Assembly: GCA_022835495.1 (NCBI GenBank)
Contig: BQOK01000001.1
Coordinates: forward strand, 3,162,001-3,226,000
Reading direction: 5' to 3'
DNA from: Oscillospiraceae bacterium
GTDB taxonomy: Bacteria; Bacillota; Clostridia; Oscillospirales; Ruminococcaceae
Length of the DNA: 64,000 nt
Shown here: piece by piece, positions 23,592 through 32,397 of the stretch
How the letters are laid out: every line of letters begins with the position of its first letter
Position numbering within the stretch: the stretch's first letter is position 1
The notes under the pieces: model-generated
What the model was told of the DNA's origin: nothing
Seen by the model: the letters and a program-made list of their open reading frames with translations, nothing else
The model's database searches: none
Translations under genes and position numbers: made by a program

Positions 23592-25193
23592 TCAAAGCTT
23601 TTTCGGCCTTTTCAGGCACAGCCCCGCCAATTCCGCCGCCGTGCCCCTTTTGGGGGTCAGGCGGCGGCCGTCTTTCACCGTGTACTCCGCGCAGAACGCC
23701 CCCGCTTCTGCGCCTTCCGCGACCAAAAAGTCTTTTTCCAGCACCATAAAATCGGCCCGTTTGCCCTCCTCCAAAGTGCCCCACTCCGTCTCTTCCCCCA
23801 GCATTTGGGCCGGGTTCACGGTATAGGTGCGCAGCGCCTGGTAGGGGGTCAGCGCCTGGTCGGGCAGGTAAAATTCCGTCATGCCCAGCATCTGGGCAAA
23901 GGGGTCGATGGACTGTACCGGCGAATCGCTGGAGCCGCACAGGCATACCCCCGCCTCATACAGCTCCCGCAGGGGCACCTGCTGGGTGATCTTTTCCGGC
24001 AGCAGGTACTGCTCGTAGCTCTTCAGGTAGCGCTTGTCCAGCCAGGAAAACCCGGGCTGCACGGTGATGGCCAGGGGCAGGCGCTTTACCTGTTCCACCG
24101 CCTCCCGCCGCGGGAATTCAAAGTGGTCCACCCGCATCATGGGCGCGCCGGGCCGGCGCGCCCCCTCGGGCAAAACCGCCGCCCAGGCCTCCACGATCTG
24201 GCGGATGGCGTCCTCGCCAATGGCGTGGCAGGTCAGCTGAACGCCCTGCTGCGCCGCCTGCCGCACCTTCGCGCGCACCGCTTCGTCGCTGTAATAGCAG
24301 TGGCCCAGCGCGCCGTTATCCGCGTACGGGGCGCCAAACGCCGCCGTGTGCGCGCCCACCGCCCCGTCCAGCTCCCACTCGCCGCAGCCGCCCATGCGGG
24401 GGGCTGCCTGTTTTTTAAAATAGGGGCGCGCGCGCTCAAGGTCCATATACTGGGGGAACAGCCGCACGTCCACATCCATGCGGGCGGCCAAAAAGGCCAG
24501 CAGCCGGGTGGTCACGTCCCGCTCCACATCCCCGTTCCCATCCAGCGCGCACACCCGAACAATGCCGCAGCGGGCGCACTCATTCGTAAAATTGGCGATC
24601 CCCTTTGCCAGCATGGCGGGCGTGACCGAGCGCGCGATCAGCCCGGTCACCCTGCCCTGCATGAACTCGTGCTCCTCGCCCCAAAACTGGCCGCTGTGCC
24701 CCTCTGCCGCAAGGCCCAGCGCCCGGAGCATGGCGGTGGACATGGCGCTGCTGTGCCCGTCAATGCTGTAGACCACGCAGCTTTTCCCGCCCGTCCACTC
24801 GTCCAGCTCCCGGCGGGTGGGCAGCCGCTTTTCCGCAATGGCGCTGGGGATATATCCGTTCGCCACCACAATTTTTTGCCGCGGGTTTTGGCTGCAATAA
24901 AGCCGCATCCGCCGCTCTGCCCCGGCCAGATCCCCCGGCTCCACGCCGCCCGGCCCCACCTGGCAGATCATAAAACTGTTCGCCGCAAGCACCAGGGTGT
25001 ACAGCAGGTGCAGGTGGGAATCGGTCAGCGCGGGGTACACGTGCATGCCCGCAAGGTCCACCCGCTTCTCCCACCGGCCCGCCGCCGTGTGCCCCAGCCA
25101 CACCACGCGGCCGTTCTCCACCCCCATGGCCTCAAAGCATTCTTCGGGGGTGCGCAGGGTGTGGATCGCGCCCCCGTAATACAACGTGCTCAT
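23592..25193 (-). CDS. YtcJ-like amidohydrolase
   Basis: The 533-residue protein belongs to the amidohydrolase-3 group. It has the N-terminal beta segment, the metal-binding DSHLHLL after PALT, VDHFE, and the terminal YTVNPAQMLG segment seen in these enzymes. They hydrolyse amides or cyclic amides; the substrate is unknown. Its ATG overlaps the stop of the upstream permease gene (ATGA), so transport and hydrolysis are probably linked, as in uptake and cleavage of an amino-acid derivative. Extension of the frame into the permease gene is an overlap artefact. Confidence 0.85.
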   Translation of the reverse strand: MSTLYYGGAIHTLRTPEECFEAMGVENGRVVWLGHTAAGRWEKRVDLAGMHVYPALTDSHLHLLYTLVLAANSFMICQVGPGGVEPGDLAGAERRMRLYCSQNPRQKIVVANGYIPSAIAEKRLPTRRELDEWTGGKSCVVYSIDGHSSAMSTAMLRALGLAAEGHSGQFWGEEHEFMQGRVTGLIARSVTPAMLAKGIANFTNECARCGIVRVCALDGNGDVERDVTTRLLAFLAARMDVDVRLFPQYMDLERARPYFKKQAAPRMGGCGEWELDGAVGAHTAAFGAPYADNGALGHCYYSDEAVRAKVRQAAQQGVQLTCHAIGEDAIRQIVEAWAAVLPEGARRPGAPMMRVDHFEFPRREAVEQVKRLPLAITVQPGFSWLDKRYLKSYEQYLLPEKITQQVPLRELYEAGVCLCGSSDSPVQSIDPFAQMLGMTEFYLPDQALTPYQALRTYTVNPAQMLGEETEWGTLEEGKRADFMVLEKDFLVAEGAEAGAFCAEYTVKDGRRLTPKRGTAAELAGLCLKRPKKL

Positions 25194-26332
25194 CCCACCG
25201 TCACCAAGTTGCCCAGCGCCATCAGCACGTAGGCCGCTATCATGGCTGCCTGCATGCCCGTGCCGCCCCACCGGCCCAGCATCAGGCTGCCCCCATCCCG
25301 GCGGGACCTGCGGTAGGCGGGCACCCCCATCACCGCCACCAAAATGGCGATCAGCCCCCCGGCCAGCCGCATAAATTCCATGAACCCGGCCAGCCCCGCA
25401 AAGGTCATCAGCAGCGAGGGCAGGGTCGCGATCAGCCAGCAGACCCGCCGCTCCAGCCGAAGCTGCTCCTCCACAATGTCCGCCAGCGCCAGCGAGATGG
25501 ACCAGTAGGTGGTGAGCATGGCCAGGATCGTGAACACCGAGCCCACCAGCTGCGCCCAGCTGCCGATGCCCTTGCTCCACCCGATCATGGCCACCTGGGT
25601 CACCTCGCCGGACGAGAGCAGCGCGCATACCGTGATTACCAGGATCAGCACAAAGTTATTGAACATGCCCAAAAAGATTGCCTTGCGCACCTTTTTCGCG
25701 TCGCCGCCCAGCCCCTGCACCGCCTGCGGCACCGAGAAAAAGGCCAAAAACGCAAACATTGCCATGCCAAAATAGGCCAGTCCCTCGGCCGGCGTGCCCG
25801 GCCGCCAGGGCAGCGCATTCTCAATGTGGAACAGCGAACACACCGCCAGAATGCCCACGATCGCAAAGATCACAGCCACCGCCAGCTTTTCGCTCACCCC
25901 CACGGCCTTCAGGCCGAACAGCACCACGCTGGCCGCTGCCGCGTAAAACAGCAGCTCAGCCCACACCAGGCCGATCCCCAGCAATTCGCTCAGGATCTCG
26001 GCCGCGCCGGAAATATAGGCCGCCAGGTTGGTGAACAGCACCAGCGCCATCACAATAAAAAAGGCCAGGGTCAGGCCCTTTTTCCATTTCCCGGTGAATA
26101 AGTATTTGGAAAAGGCGCCGGTGATCTGCGCGCCCTCGCCGCTTTTCAGTGTCATCTCGGCGATCATGCTGTGCAGCACAAAGCTGGCCAGCAGCGCCGC
26201 CAGCAGGATCAGCAGGCTCACCGCCAGGCCGTTGCGGGCGGTCAGGTAGGGCATGGCCATCACTCCGCCGCCCACGCCATAGCCGGTAATGATGCAGGCA
26301 GCCTCCCACACGGTCAACTGTTTGCTTTTCAA
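25190..26332 (-). CDS. Amino-acid permease of the aromatic/APC-like type
   Basis: The 380-residue protein has about eleven hydrophobic segments and starts with WEAACIITGYGVGGGVMAMPYL, the glycine-rich first helix of the aromatic amino-acid (HAAAP) and related APC-fold transporters. The substrate is probably an amino acid or derivative carried with H+ or Na+. First gene of a two-gene leftward operon with the amidohydrolase. No regulator is adjacent. Confidence 0.8.
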   Translation of the reverse strand: MKSKQLTVWEAACIITGYGVGGGVMAMPYLTARNGLAVSLLILLAALLASFVLHSMIAEMTLKSGEGAQITGAFSKYLFTGKWKKGLTLAFFIVMALVLFTNLAAYISGAAEILSELLGIGLVWAELLFYAAAASVVLFGLKAVGVSEKLAVAVIFAIVGILAVCSLFHIENALPWRPGTPAEGLAYFGMAMFAFLAFFSVPQAVQGLGGDAKKVRKAIFLGMFNNFVLILVITVCALLSSGEVTQVAMIGWSKGIGSWAQLVGSVFTILAMLTTYWSISLALADIVEEQLRLERRVCWLIATLPSLLMTFAGLAGFMEFMRLAGGLIAILVAVMGVPAYRRSRRDGGSLMLGRWGGTGMQAAMIAAYVLMALGNLVTVG

Positions 26333-26470
26333 GGTGTTTCCCCCTCATTCTGCGCGGCCCAAAGCCGCAAATTCTTTTTCAGTATAGCTTTTTGCTCTGC
26401 AAAAGGCAAGCGCCCCTCCACTTCCCGCTGCACCAGGCAGCGCGCTGTGCACCGGCGCTTTCTCCAAACA

Positions 26471-26500
26471 AAAAGCGCCGGGCAGCAGCCCGGCGCTTTT
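26471..26500 (-). terminator. Terminator of the sugar-ABC ATPase gene
   Basis: A perfect 13-bp stem (AAAAGCGCCGGGC with 26488-26500) has a 4-base loop and ends in a T run on the minus strand, just after the ATPase stop codon. Confidence 0.88.
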
Positions 26501-26514
26501 ATGCTTCTTAATTC

Positions 26515-27627
26515 TCAGTTCAGGATGGTCAGCTCGGTCTCGGGATCGAACAGGTGCACCTTGTGGGGGTCGAACGCCATGATCACCTGGCTGCCGTTCT
26601 TCGCCTTGGAGGTGGGCGCCACGCGGGCGGTCATCTTGTTGCCCTTGTACTCCAGGTACAGGTAGATCTCGCTGCCCATCAGCTCGCTCACTTCCACGGT
26701 GGTGGTCAGCTTGCAGTCGGCATGCTTCTCCACAAACTCGGCGTCGTCCTTGATGTCCTCGGGGCGCACACCGGCCTTGACCGGCTTGCCCACGTAGGCG
26801 TCCAGCGAGCCGTCGGCGGTCTTCTCCTTGGGCAGAATGACCTTGTCGCCGCTCAGGTCCAGGTAATAGGCGTCGCCGTCCTTATGCAGGGTGGCGTCCA
26901 GCAGGTTCATCTGGGGGCTGCCGATAAAGCCGGCAACAAACATGTTGCAGGGGAAATCGTACAGGTTCTGCGGGGTGTCGACCTGCTGCACAATGCCGTC
27001 CTTCATAACCACAATGCGGTCGCCCATGGTCATGGCCTCGGTCTGGTCGTGGGTCACGTAGATAAAGGTGGTGGCCAGCTTCTGGTGCAGCTTGATGATC
27101 TCGGTGCGCATGCTGGTGCGCAGCTTGGCGTCCAGGTTGGAGAGGGGCTCGTCCAGCAGGAACACGGCCGGGTTGCGCACCATGGCGCGGCCCAGGGCAA
27201 CACGCTGGCGCTGGCCGCCGGACAACGCCTTGGGCTTGCGGTCCAGCAGGTGGTCGATGTCCAGAACCTTGGCGGCCTCACGCACGCGCTTGTCGATCTC
27301 GTCCTTCGGGGTCTTGCGCAGCTCCAGGCCGAACGCCATGTTCTTGTAAACGGTCATGTGGGGATACAGCGCGTAGTTCTGGAACACCATGGCGATGTCG
27401 CGGTCCTTGGGGGGAACGTCGTTCACCAGGCGGTCGCCGATGTACAGCTCGCCCTTGCTGATCTCTTCCAGGCCGGCGATCATGCGCAGGGTGGTGGATT
27501 TGCCGCAGCCGGAGGGGCCGACCAGAATGATGAATTCCTTATCGGCGATCTCCAGGTTGAAGTCCTTTACGGCGGTCACGTCGCCCGGGTAGATCTTGTA
27601 AATGTGCTGTAAGCTGATGCTTGCCAT
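26515..27627 (-). CDS. MsmK/UgpC-type sugar ABC transporter ATPase
   Basis: The 370-residue protein is an ABC ATPase with Walker [10 protein letters not shown] (37-45), a Q-loop, the signature [14 protein letters not shown], Walker [13 protein letters not shown] and the H-loop in THDQTEAM. The C-terminal 130 residues form a TOBE/MalK-like regulatory domain. Proteins of this type (MsmX, MsmK) energise several sugar importers in Firmicutes. It stands alone, monocistronic. The two sugar importers in this window (42813-46001 and 60573-63923) have no ATPase of their own, so it is a strong candidate for both. Start has AAAAGGAGAAC upstream. Confidence 0.93.
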   Translation of the reverse strand: MASISLQHIYKIYPGDVTAVKDFNLEIADKEFIILVGPSGCGKSTTLRMIAGLEEISKGELYIGDRLVNDVPPKDRDIAMVFQNYALYPHMTVYKNMAFGLELRKTPKDEIDKRVREAAKVLDIDHLLDRKPKALSGGQRQRVALGRAMVRNPAVFLLDEPLSNLDAKLRTSMRTEIIKLHQKLATTFIYVTHDQTEAMTMGDRIVVMKDGIVQQVDTPQNLYDFPCNMFVAGFIGSPQMNLLDATLHKDGDAYYLDLSGDKVILPKEKTADGSLDAYVGKPVKAGVRPEDIKDDAEFVEKHADCKLTTTVEVSELMGSEIYLYLEYKGNKMTARVAPTSKAKNGSQVIMAFDPHKVHLFDPETELTILN

Positions 27628-27758
27628 CGTTCAAGTTCTCCTTTTTCATAGTTTATTCATTTTATTGACGCGCTTGACCGCGTCCCGGTCATCTAATATA
27701 ATAATAACAGACATTTTCGCCTTTTAAATAGCATTTTATTGATTCGAGGTGGCGGATA

Positions 27759-28547
27759 TTGATTTTTGATTGCACCCGCGTGGCCAGGCTCACGGAACTG
27801 GCCGACAAACAGTTTTCCGCTCCCTTTGTGCTGGCGGGCGGCGGGCTGTGGGTGGGGGTGCTCTCCAGCGGGCGCTGCGCTCTTTCGGGCGAGGCGCAAA
27901 GGCTCGCGGCGGCGGGCAGCCTTTTGCTGGGGGCCGGGCCTCTGCGCCTGGTGCCCGCCGAGCCCTGCCATCTGGTGGCCGCGTGCATCGGGGGCAGCGC
28001 CGCGGCGCAGTTTCTGCAGGGTCTCGCCGGGCCCATGTTTGCCAGCGGGGCCTCCGCGCCCGGCGCGGCCCAGCTGCTTGCCCAGCTGGCGGCGGGGCAG
28101 CCCCCGGCCCAGGCCGGCAGCCTGTGCTTTCAGCTGCTCTGCGAGGCGGCCGAGGCCGACGCCGCGGCGCCCGCCCTGCCGCCGCTTGTGGCCGCGGCCA
28201 TCGCCGCCATGCGCGAGCACTACGCGGGCCTGTATGGGGTCGAAGAACTCAGCGCCAGCCTGGGGGTCAGCAAAAGCCATCTGGTGCGGGTGTTCAAGGC
28301 CGCGGTGGGCATCCCGCCGGGGCAGTACCTCACCGGGGTGCGCGTCGAGGCGGCAAAGCAGCTGCTGTGCCGTCGGGAATATCCCCTCGAGGTGGTGGCC
28401 AGCCTGTGCGGTTTTTCCGGCGCAAATTATCTGTGCCGGGTGTTCAAAAGGGCCACCGGGCAGACCCCCGCCGCCTGGCGGGAGGCGGCCGCACCCGCCG
28501 CGCTGCCCGCCGCGCCCTTGCCCCTGGAACAGGAGCTGTATGTATAA
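27759..28547 (+). CDS. AraC-family transcriptional regulator
   Basis: The 262-residue protein ends in two helix-turn-helix motifs of the AraC type (VEELSASLGVSKSHLVRVFK and the PLEVVASLCGFSGANYLCRVFK segment with the PAAWR end). The N-terminal 160 residues look like a small ligand-binding domain but are not clearly a cupin. It starts with TTG at 27759, preceded by GAGGTGG. Divergent from the shared sugar ATPase gene, with 131 bases between, so it may regulate that gene or nagB downstream. Confidence 0.85.
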   Translation: MIFDCTRVARLTELADKQFSAPFVLAGGGLWVGVLSSGRCALSGEAQRLAAAGSLLLGAGPLRLVPAEPCHLVAACIGGSAAAQFLQGLAGPMFASGASAPGAAQLLAQLAAGQPPAQAGSLCFQLLCEAAEADAAAPALPPLVAAAIAAMREHYAGLYGVEELSASLGVSKSHLVRVFKAAVGIPPGQYLTGVRVEAAKQLLCRREYPLEVVASLCGFSGANYLCRVFKRATGQTPAAWREAAAPAALPAAPLPLEQELYV

Positions 28548-28606
28548 GCCCCCCATCCGCGCGGGCCAAGCCCACAACTTGTGCAAAAAAAAGGCATGTT
28601 TGGGGG

Positions 28607-28635
28607 TTTTCAATTCGCGCTCCAGCCTGTATGAT
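28607..28635 (+). promoter_or_regulatory. Promoter of nagB
   Basis: TTTTCA (28607-28612) and TATGAT (28630-28635) are 17 bases apart, upstream of the nagB ribosome binding site. The -35 box is imperfect. Confidence 0.45.
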
Positions 28636-28709
28636 TAAAGATAGGAAGAACGCCGGGCCGCAAAAGCCGGGCCAAATCAAGTTTTGATACGAGAACGGAG
28701 TGTATGGCA

Positions 28710-29447
28710 ATGAAAGTTGTTGTGACCAAAAGCTACGACGAGAGCTGTGCCTATGTGGCCGATATGATCTGCAAGCTGGTGAACGAAAAGCCCGCCTGCA
28801 AGCTGGGCCTGGCCACCGGCGGCACCCCCGTGCCCATGTATAAAAAGCTCATCGAGGCCAACAAGGCCGGCAAGGTGGATTTTTCTGCAGTGCGCACCGT
28901 CAATCTGGACGAATACTGCGGCATCCCCGGCACCCACGACCAGAGCTACCGCTATTTTATGGACTCGAACCTCTTCGACCACATCAATATCGACAAAGCC
29001 AACACCTATGTGGCCAAGGGCATGGGCGACGCCCAGGCCAACGCCGCCGAGCTGGAAGCCAAGGTGCGCGAAGGCGGCGCGGCCGACCTGCAGCTGCTGG
29101 GCATCGGCAACAACGGCCACATCGCCTTCAACGAGGCGGCGGACGTGCTGCACGCCACCGCCCACATCGAGCAGCTCACCGAGAGCACCATCAACGCCAA
29201 CGCCCGCTTCTTTGAAAAGAAAGAGGACGTTCCCACCACCGCCATCACCATGGGCATGGGCGACATCCTGGCCGCCAAGTGCGTGGTGCTCATCGCCACC
29301 GGCCTTGCCAAGACCAGCGCCATCAAGGGCCTGATCATGGACGACGTCATCACCACCCAGAACCCCAGCAGCATGCTGAAAATGCACGAGAACGTGGTGG
29401 TGGTCATCGACGAGGAATTGGCCGCCGCCGTGGGCTACAAGGCCTGA
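28710..29447 (+). CDS. nagB: Glucosamine-6-phosphate deaminase
   Basis: The 245-residue enzyme converts glucosamine 6-phosphate to fructose 6-phosphate and ammonia in amino-sugar breakdown. It has the sugar-phosphate loop TGGTP (36-40), the catalytic NLDEYCG (D67) and GIGNNGHIAFNE (131-142). It is monocistronic here, without nagA. The ATG at 28710 has GGAG at nine bases; an ATG at 28704 is closer than usual to that site. Confidence 0.94.
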   Translation: MKVVVTKSYDESCAYVADMICKLVNEKPACKLGLATGGTPVPMYKKLIEANKAGKVDFSAVRTVNLDEYCGIPGTHDQSYRYFMDSNLFDHINIDKANTYVAKGMGDAQANAAELEAKVREGGAADLQLLGIGNNGHIAFNEAADVLHATAHIEQLTESTINANARFFEKKEDVPTTAITMGMGDILAAKCVVLIATGLAKTSAIKGLIMDDVITTQNPSSMLKMHENVVVVIDEELAAAVGYKA

Positions 29448-29468
29448 GCTCTTTCAACGCAGCTTTCA

Positions 29469-29492
29469 CCCCCGCCGAAAGATCGGCGGGGG
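29469..29492 (+). terminator. nagB terminator
   Basis: A perfect 10-bp GC-rich stem (CCCCCGCCGA with TCGGCGGGGG) and a 4-base loop are followed by TTTGTGTTATTTTG. Confidence 0.8.
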
Positions 29493-29506
29493 TTTGTGTT
29501 ATTTTG

Positions 29507-29515
29507 TGCTATAAT
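29507..29515 (+). promoter_or_regulatory. Extended -10 promoter of the DUF2804 gene
   Basis: TGC-TATAAT (29507-29515) is an extended -10 element. No convincing -35 box is present 17 bases upstream. Confidence 0.55.
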
Positions 29516-29590
29516 GAAACCAGGAACCGCTGCCGGCGCGGCGGGCAAAAAGCAGGACACATTTTCTGTCAACCAAAAGGAGGGTTTGCC

Positions 29591-30610
29591 ATGTCTGCCG
29601 AGATCCGCTACACTTCCCCCTGGCCCGTGCTGGACGCCCGGGGCCGCCCCAACCCCGGTTGGGCCGACGAAGGCCTGTTCCACTATGACCGCAGGGCCAT
29701 CAAAGCCGCGCCCTGGCGCATCAAGGAATGGGATTTTTACCAGGTCAGCGACGCCGAGTTCTGCCTCCAGTTCACCTTCGGCCATGCGGCCTATGCAGGC
29801 AATGTGGGCTGCATGCTGTTCGATTTCAAAAACGGCGTGCGCTGGGCCGTGCCGGACAAGCTGCTCGCCCTGCCCTTCGGCAGCCTGCACCTGCCCGCCT
29901 CTGCAAATCAGGACAGCCGCCTTGCCTACCGGGCCAAGGGCATCGAGATGACGCTGGAAACAAAAGGCGGCGTGCGGGAGCTGTTCGCCGCCGGGCCGGG
30001 GTTCGAGGCCCGTGTCACCCTGCTTCCCACCACCGGCAAATGCCTTTCCATCGTGGTGCCCTTTGCCGAAAAGCCCACCGCCTTTTACGCCAACCAAAAA
30101 AACAACTGTATGGCGGCCGAGGGCTATGTGGCCTGGCAGGCCGGCGGTAAAGCCCTGCGCCACGAATTCAGGCAGAATGCCTGGGGCATTCTGGATTGGG
30201 GGCGGGGCGTGTGGCCCTTCTCCAACGAGTGGTACTGGTCAAACGGGGCGGGCCTTATAAATGGGCAGCCCTTCGGCTTCAACCTGGGCTGCGGCTTCGG
30301 CGACACCTCCCACGCCACCGAGAACGTGCTGTTCTACGGCGGGGCAAGCCACAAGCTGGGCCCGGTGCAGTTTGTGCTGGACAAATCCAATTACATGGCT
30401 CCCTGGCGCCTGCGCGACACCGAGGGCCGCCTGGACCTGACCCTCACCCCCTGGTATGACCGCACCACCCGCACAAAGCTTTTGTGGGTGGACAACGAGT
30501 GCCACCAGATGTTCGGCCGTTTCACCGGCACCGCAGTGCTGGACGATGGCACCGCGCTCGCCGTCACCGACCTCATCAGCTTCGCCGAGCACGCCCGCAA
30601 TAATTGGTAA
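29591..30610 (+). CDS. DUF2804 family protein
   Basis: The 339-residue cytosolic protein matches the DUF2804 family by length and by its tryptophan-rich conserved parts (the WRIKEWDFYQV segment, WPFSNEWYWSNGAG, FGFNLGCGFGD). Its predicted beta-rich fold resembles lipocalin-like or hydroxyneurosporene-synthase-like sheets. The function is unknown. It is a single gene with a strong AAAGGAGG ribosome binding site, its own extended -10 promoter and a perfect terminator. Confidence 0.82.
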   Translation: MSAEIRYTSPWPVLDARGRPNPGWADEGLFHYDRRAIKAAPWRIKEWDFYQVSDAEFCLQFTFGHAAYAGNVGCMLFDFKNGVRWAVPDKLLALPFGSLHLPASANQDSRLAYRAKGIEMTLETKGGVRELFAAGPGFEARVTLLPTTGKCLSIVVPFAEKPTAFYANQKNNCMAAEGYVAWQAGGKALRHEFRQNAWGILDWGRGVWPFSNEWYWSNGAGLINGQPFGFNLGCGFGDTSHATENVLFYGGASHKLGPVQFVLDKSNYMAPWRLRDTEGRLDLTLTPWYDRTTRTKLLWVDNECHQMFGRFTGTAVLDDGTALAVTDLISFAEHARNNW

Positions 30611-30700
30611 ACCACACTGCACGCGGAAATGCGCCTAAGGGGAGCAAAGCCGGGCGCGGGCCAGCCGCCGCGCGCCTGTCCATGCTCTTTCCACATTTTT

Positions 30701-30729
30701 GCCCGGCCCCCAGGGGCCGGGCTTTTTTT
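30701..30729 (+). terminator. Terminator of the DUF2804 gene
   Basis: A perfect 10-bp stem (GCCCGGCCCC with GGGGCCGGGC) with a 2-base nominal loop is followed by seven T residues. Confidence 0.93.
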
Positions 30730-30784
30730 GACCTGCCCCTCTGTGCAGCTTGCGGCGCCCAAAGTGCATCTGGGGCCAAAAAGC

Positions 30785-30833
30785 TTTTCTTCCCGCCGCC
30801 CCGCCGCTATACTGTAATTGTAAGGAGCCTTAC
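30785..30833 (+). promoter_or_regulatory. Promoter and start-site palindrome of the LytTR operon
   Basis: TTTTCT (30785-30790), a 17-base spacer and TATACT (30808-30813) are followed by a perfect inverted repeat GTAAGG-AG-CCTTAC (30820-30833) near the expected start of transcription. LytTR proteins usually bind direct repeats, so the palindrome may belong to another regulator. Confidence 0.55.
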
Positions 30834-30859
30834 CAACAACCAATGTGAGGAGGCGCGCC

Positions 30860-31300
30860 ATGCGCATCGAAATCATCGAGGACCCATCCCTGGCCGAAGT
30901 TACCGTCACCCTGCGGTGCCCCGCGCTGGACAGCCCCACCGCCCGGCTCATCGCCAGCCTGCGGGCCTTCGAGCAAAAGCTCACCGGCGTGCGGGAGGGC
31001 CGTACCTTCCTGCTGGATGCGGCGGACATCCTGTATGCGGACACGGCCGACAAAAAGGTGTTCCTCTATACCACAGGCGCGGTGTACGAAACGCCCCTGC
31101 GCCTGTACGAACTGGAGGAGCGGCTGTGCGGCGGCAGCTTTTTGCGGGCAGGCAAATCGGCCCTTGTCAACTTCGACCAGATCCAGTCGCTCCGGCCCGA
31201 GTTCGGCGGCCGGCTGGAGCTCACCCTGAAAAACGGCGAACGTCTGCTCGTAAACCGCCAATACGTGCCCGGCTTCAAGCAAAAGCTGGGGCTTTTATAA
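30860..31300 (+). CDS. LytTR-family DNA-binding regulator
   Basis: The 146-residue protein has a short N-terminal alpha/beta segment and a C-terminal LytTR domain (DILYADTADKKVFLYTTG, then FLRAGKSALVNFDQIQSL and GERLLVNRQYV). There is no receiver domain. This small type is typically paired with a DUF3021 membrane protein, exactly as found here 13 bases downstream. The pair is thought to sense a membrane-related cue, with the membrane protein restraining the regulator. ATG at 30860 preceded by GAGGAGG. Confidence 0.88.
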   Translation: MRIEIIEDPSLAEVTVTLRCPALDSPTARLIASLRAFEQKLTGVREGRTFLLDAADILYADTADKKVFLYTTGAVYETPLRLYELEERLCGGSFLRAGKSALVNFDQIQSLRPEFGGRLELTLKNGERLLVNRQYVPGFKQKLGLL

Positions 31301-31313
31301 GGAGGCTTTATCC

Positions 31314-31760
31314 ATGAAACGCTTTTTGAAATTCGTCCTGCGGGTCAAGACCGACGCCTGCCTGCTTTTTACCGGCACCATCCTGCTGTACGTGGTCATC
31401 TCCTGGCTCACCGGCTGGGCCGACAGCATGCGCTTTTCCACCATTCTGCAATTTTTGGCCATCTCGGTTTTGGGGGTGTTCCTGCAATGCCTCGCCTTTA
31501 CCGACTTTGTGTTCCAGCACATGCGTTACAGCCGCCGCGCGCTGCTGTTCGTCTGCCTGTTCCTGCCTCTTCTGACAGGCTTCGCCGTGGGCTTCCGCTG
31601 GTTCCCCACCGGGAATATGCTCAGCTGGCTCATCTTCCTGGGCATCTTCCTTGCAATCTTCGTGGTTATGACCCTCGGTTTCGAGATTTACTTTCAAATC
31701 CAGGGCAAAAAGTACGACGGCCTTCTGGGCCAGTATCGCAAGCAGCAGGGCCAGCGCTGA
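31314..31760 (+). CDS. DUF3021 membrane protein paired with LytTR regulator
   Basis: The 148-residue protein has four hydrophobic segments (about 15-35, 43-63, 74-92 and 102-125) and a basic C-terminal tail with FEIYFQIQGKKYDGLLGQYR. The layout is that of DUF3021 proteins, partners of small LytTR regulators in Firmicutes. It probably acts as membrane-bound control of the LytTR protein. Ribosome binding site AAGGAGG; perfect terminator downstream. Confidence 0.87.
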   Translation: MKRFLKFVLRVKTDACLLFTGTILLYVVISWLTGWADSMRFSTILQFLAISVLGVFLQCLAFTDFVFQHMRYSRRALLFVCLFLPLLTGFAVGFRWFPTGNMLSWLIFLGIFLAIFVVMTLGFEIYFQIQGKKYDGLLGQYRKQQGQR

Positions 31761-31772
31761 CCGCCCTCTGAC

Positions 31773-31817
31773 CTGCAAAGGGCCGGGAACCCAAAAAGAG
31801 TTCCCGGCCCTTTGCAG
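31773..31817. terminator. Bidirectional terminator between DUF3021 and superoxide reductase
   Basis: A perfect 18-bp stem (31773-31790 with 31800-31817) closes a 9-base A-rich loop between two convergent genes. Confidence 0.85.
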
Positions 31818-31843
31818 CCGCGCTCCTGCGCCGCATTTTCCCC

Positions 31844-32227
31844 TCACAGCCCGGTCTTCCAGAACCCGTGCAGGTTGCAGTAGGCATACGCCGCCAGGGG
31901 CTCATCGTCCTCCGTCAGCAAAAAAGTGGCCCGGGGCGCGTCGGTGGAATGCAGATCCGCCCGCTGGCCGCCTTTTTTGGTGCTCAGATAGATCCACTCG
32001 ATGCTGTGCTCCGCGCTCATGGGGTGCTCCACGCTGCCCACCTGCACCGTCACCCTGCCGCCCTCCCGGGTCACGGCGGGCAGATGCTTTTCCGCGGCGC
32101 CGTCGCTGGTGCCCGGCTCCAGCTTTTGCAGCTGCGCGTTTTCCAGCTTGGCGCCCTCGCCCCGCAGCACCTCCACCACCAGGCCGCAGCCGCCGCAGGC
32201 GTAAAATTCCGGTTCTTTTTCTCTCAT
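31844..32227 (-). CDS. Superoxide reductase (desulfoferrodoxin family) with degenerate N-terminal iron site
   Basis: The 127-residue protein has an intact catalytic centre II: H48 in EKHLP, H68 in VEHPM, H74 in EHSIEW, C117 and H120 in YCNLHG, with E46/K47 as the conserved charged pair. It reduces superoxide to peroxide without making oxygen. The N-terminal desulforedoxin-like domain keeps only C11 and C14 (FYACGGC); the second cysteine pair found in typical desulfoferrodoxins is missing, and the stretch reads NAQLQKL. Iron site I is therefore probably lost. The ATG at 32227 with AAAAGGAGC is chosen over a longer frame with random-looking sequence. Confidence 0.9.
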   Translation of the reverse strand: MREKEPEFYACGGCGLVVEVLRGEGAKLENAQLQKLEPGTSDGAAEKHLPAVTREGGRVTVQVGSVEHPMSAEHSIEWIYLSTKKGGQRADLHSTDAPRATFLLTEDDEPLAAYAYCNLHGFWKTGL

Positions 32228-32325
32228 ATCGCTCCCGCTCCTTTTCAAGTCCTTCTGCGCCGGGCGCTTTGCCCGGGCCCTGTTAGCGTTCCCCACGCCT
32301 CCTGCGCCCATTCCCAGCGGCACAA

Positions 32326-32362
32326 AAAAGCCGCGGCGGCCAAACGGCCCCCTGCGGCTTTT
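32326..32362 (-). terminator. Terminator of the AraC regulator gene
   Basis: AAAAGCCGC (32326-32334) pairs with GCGGCTTTT (32354-32362) around an inner GGCC/GGCC stem, and the minus strand ends in a T run. It separates the AraC gene from the superoxide reductase gene on the same strand. Confidence 0.75.
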
Positions 32363-32397
32363 CAACGCGTTTTATTCTTCATGTTCCGACCGGGCGC

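Noticed and set aside
27759-28638. Alternative long frames overlapping the AraC regulator
   Set aside because: Arg/Pro-rich out-of-frame translations; only the TTG-start frame gives the AraC helix-turn-helix motifs.
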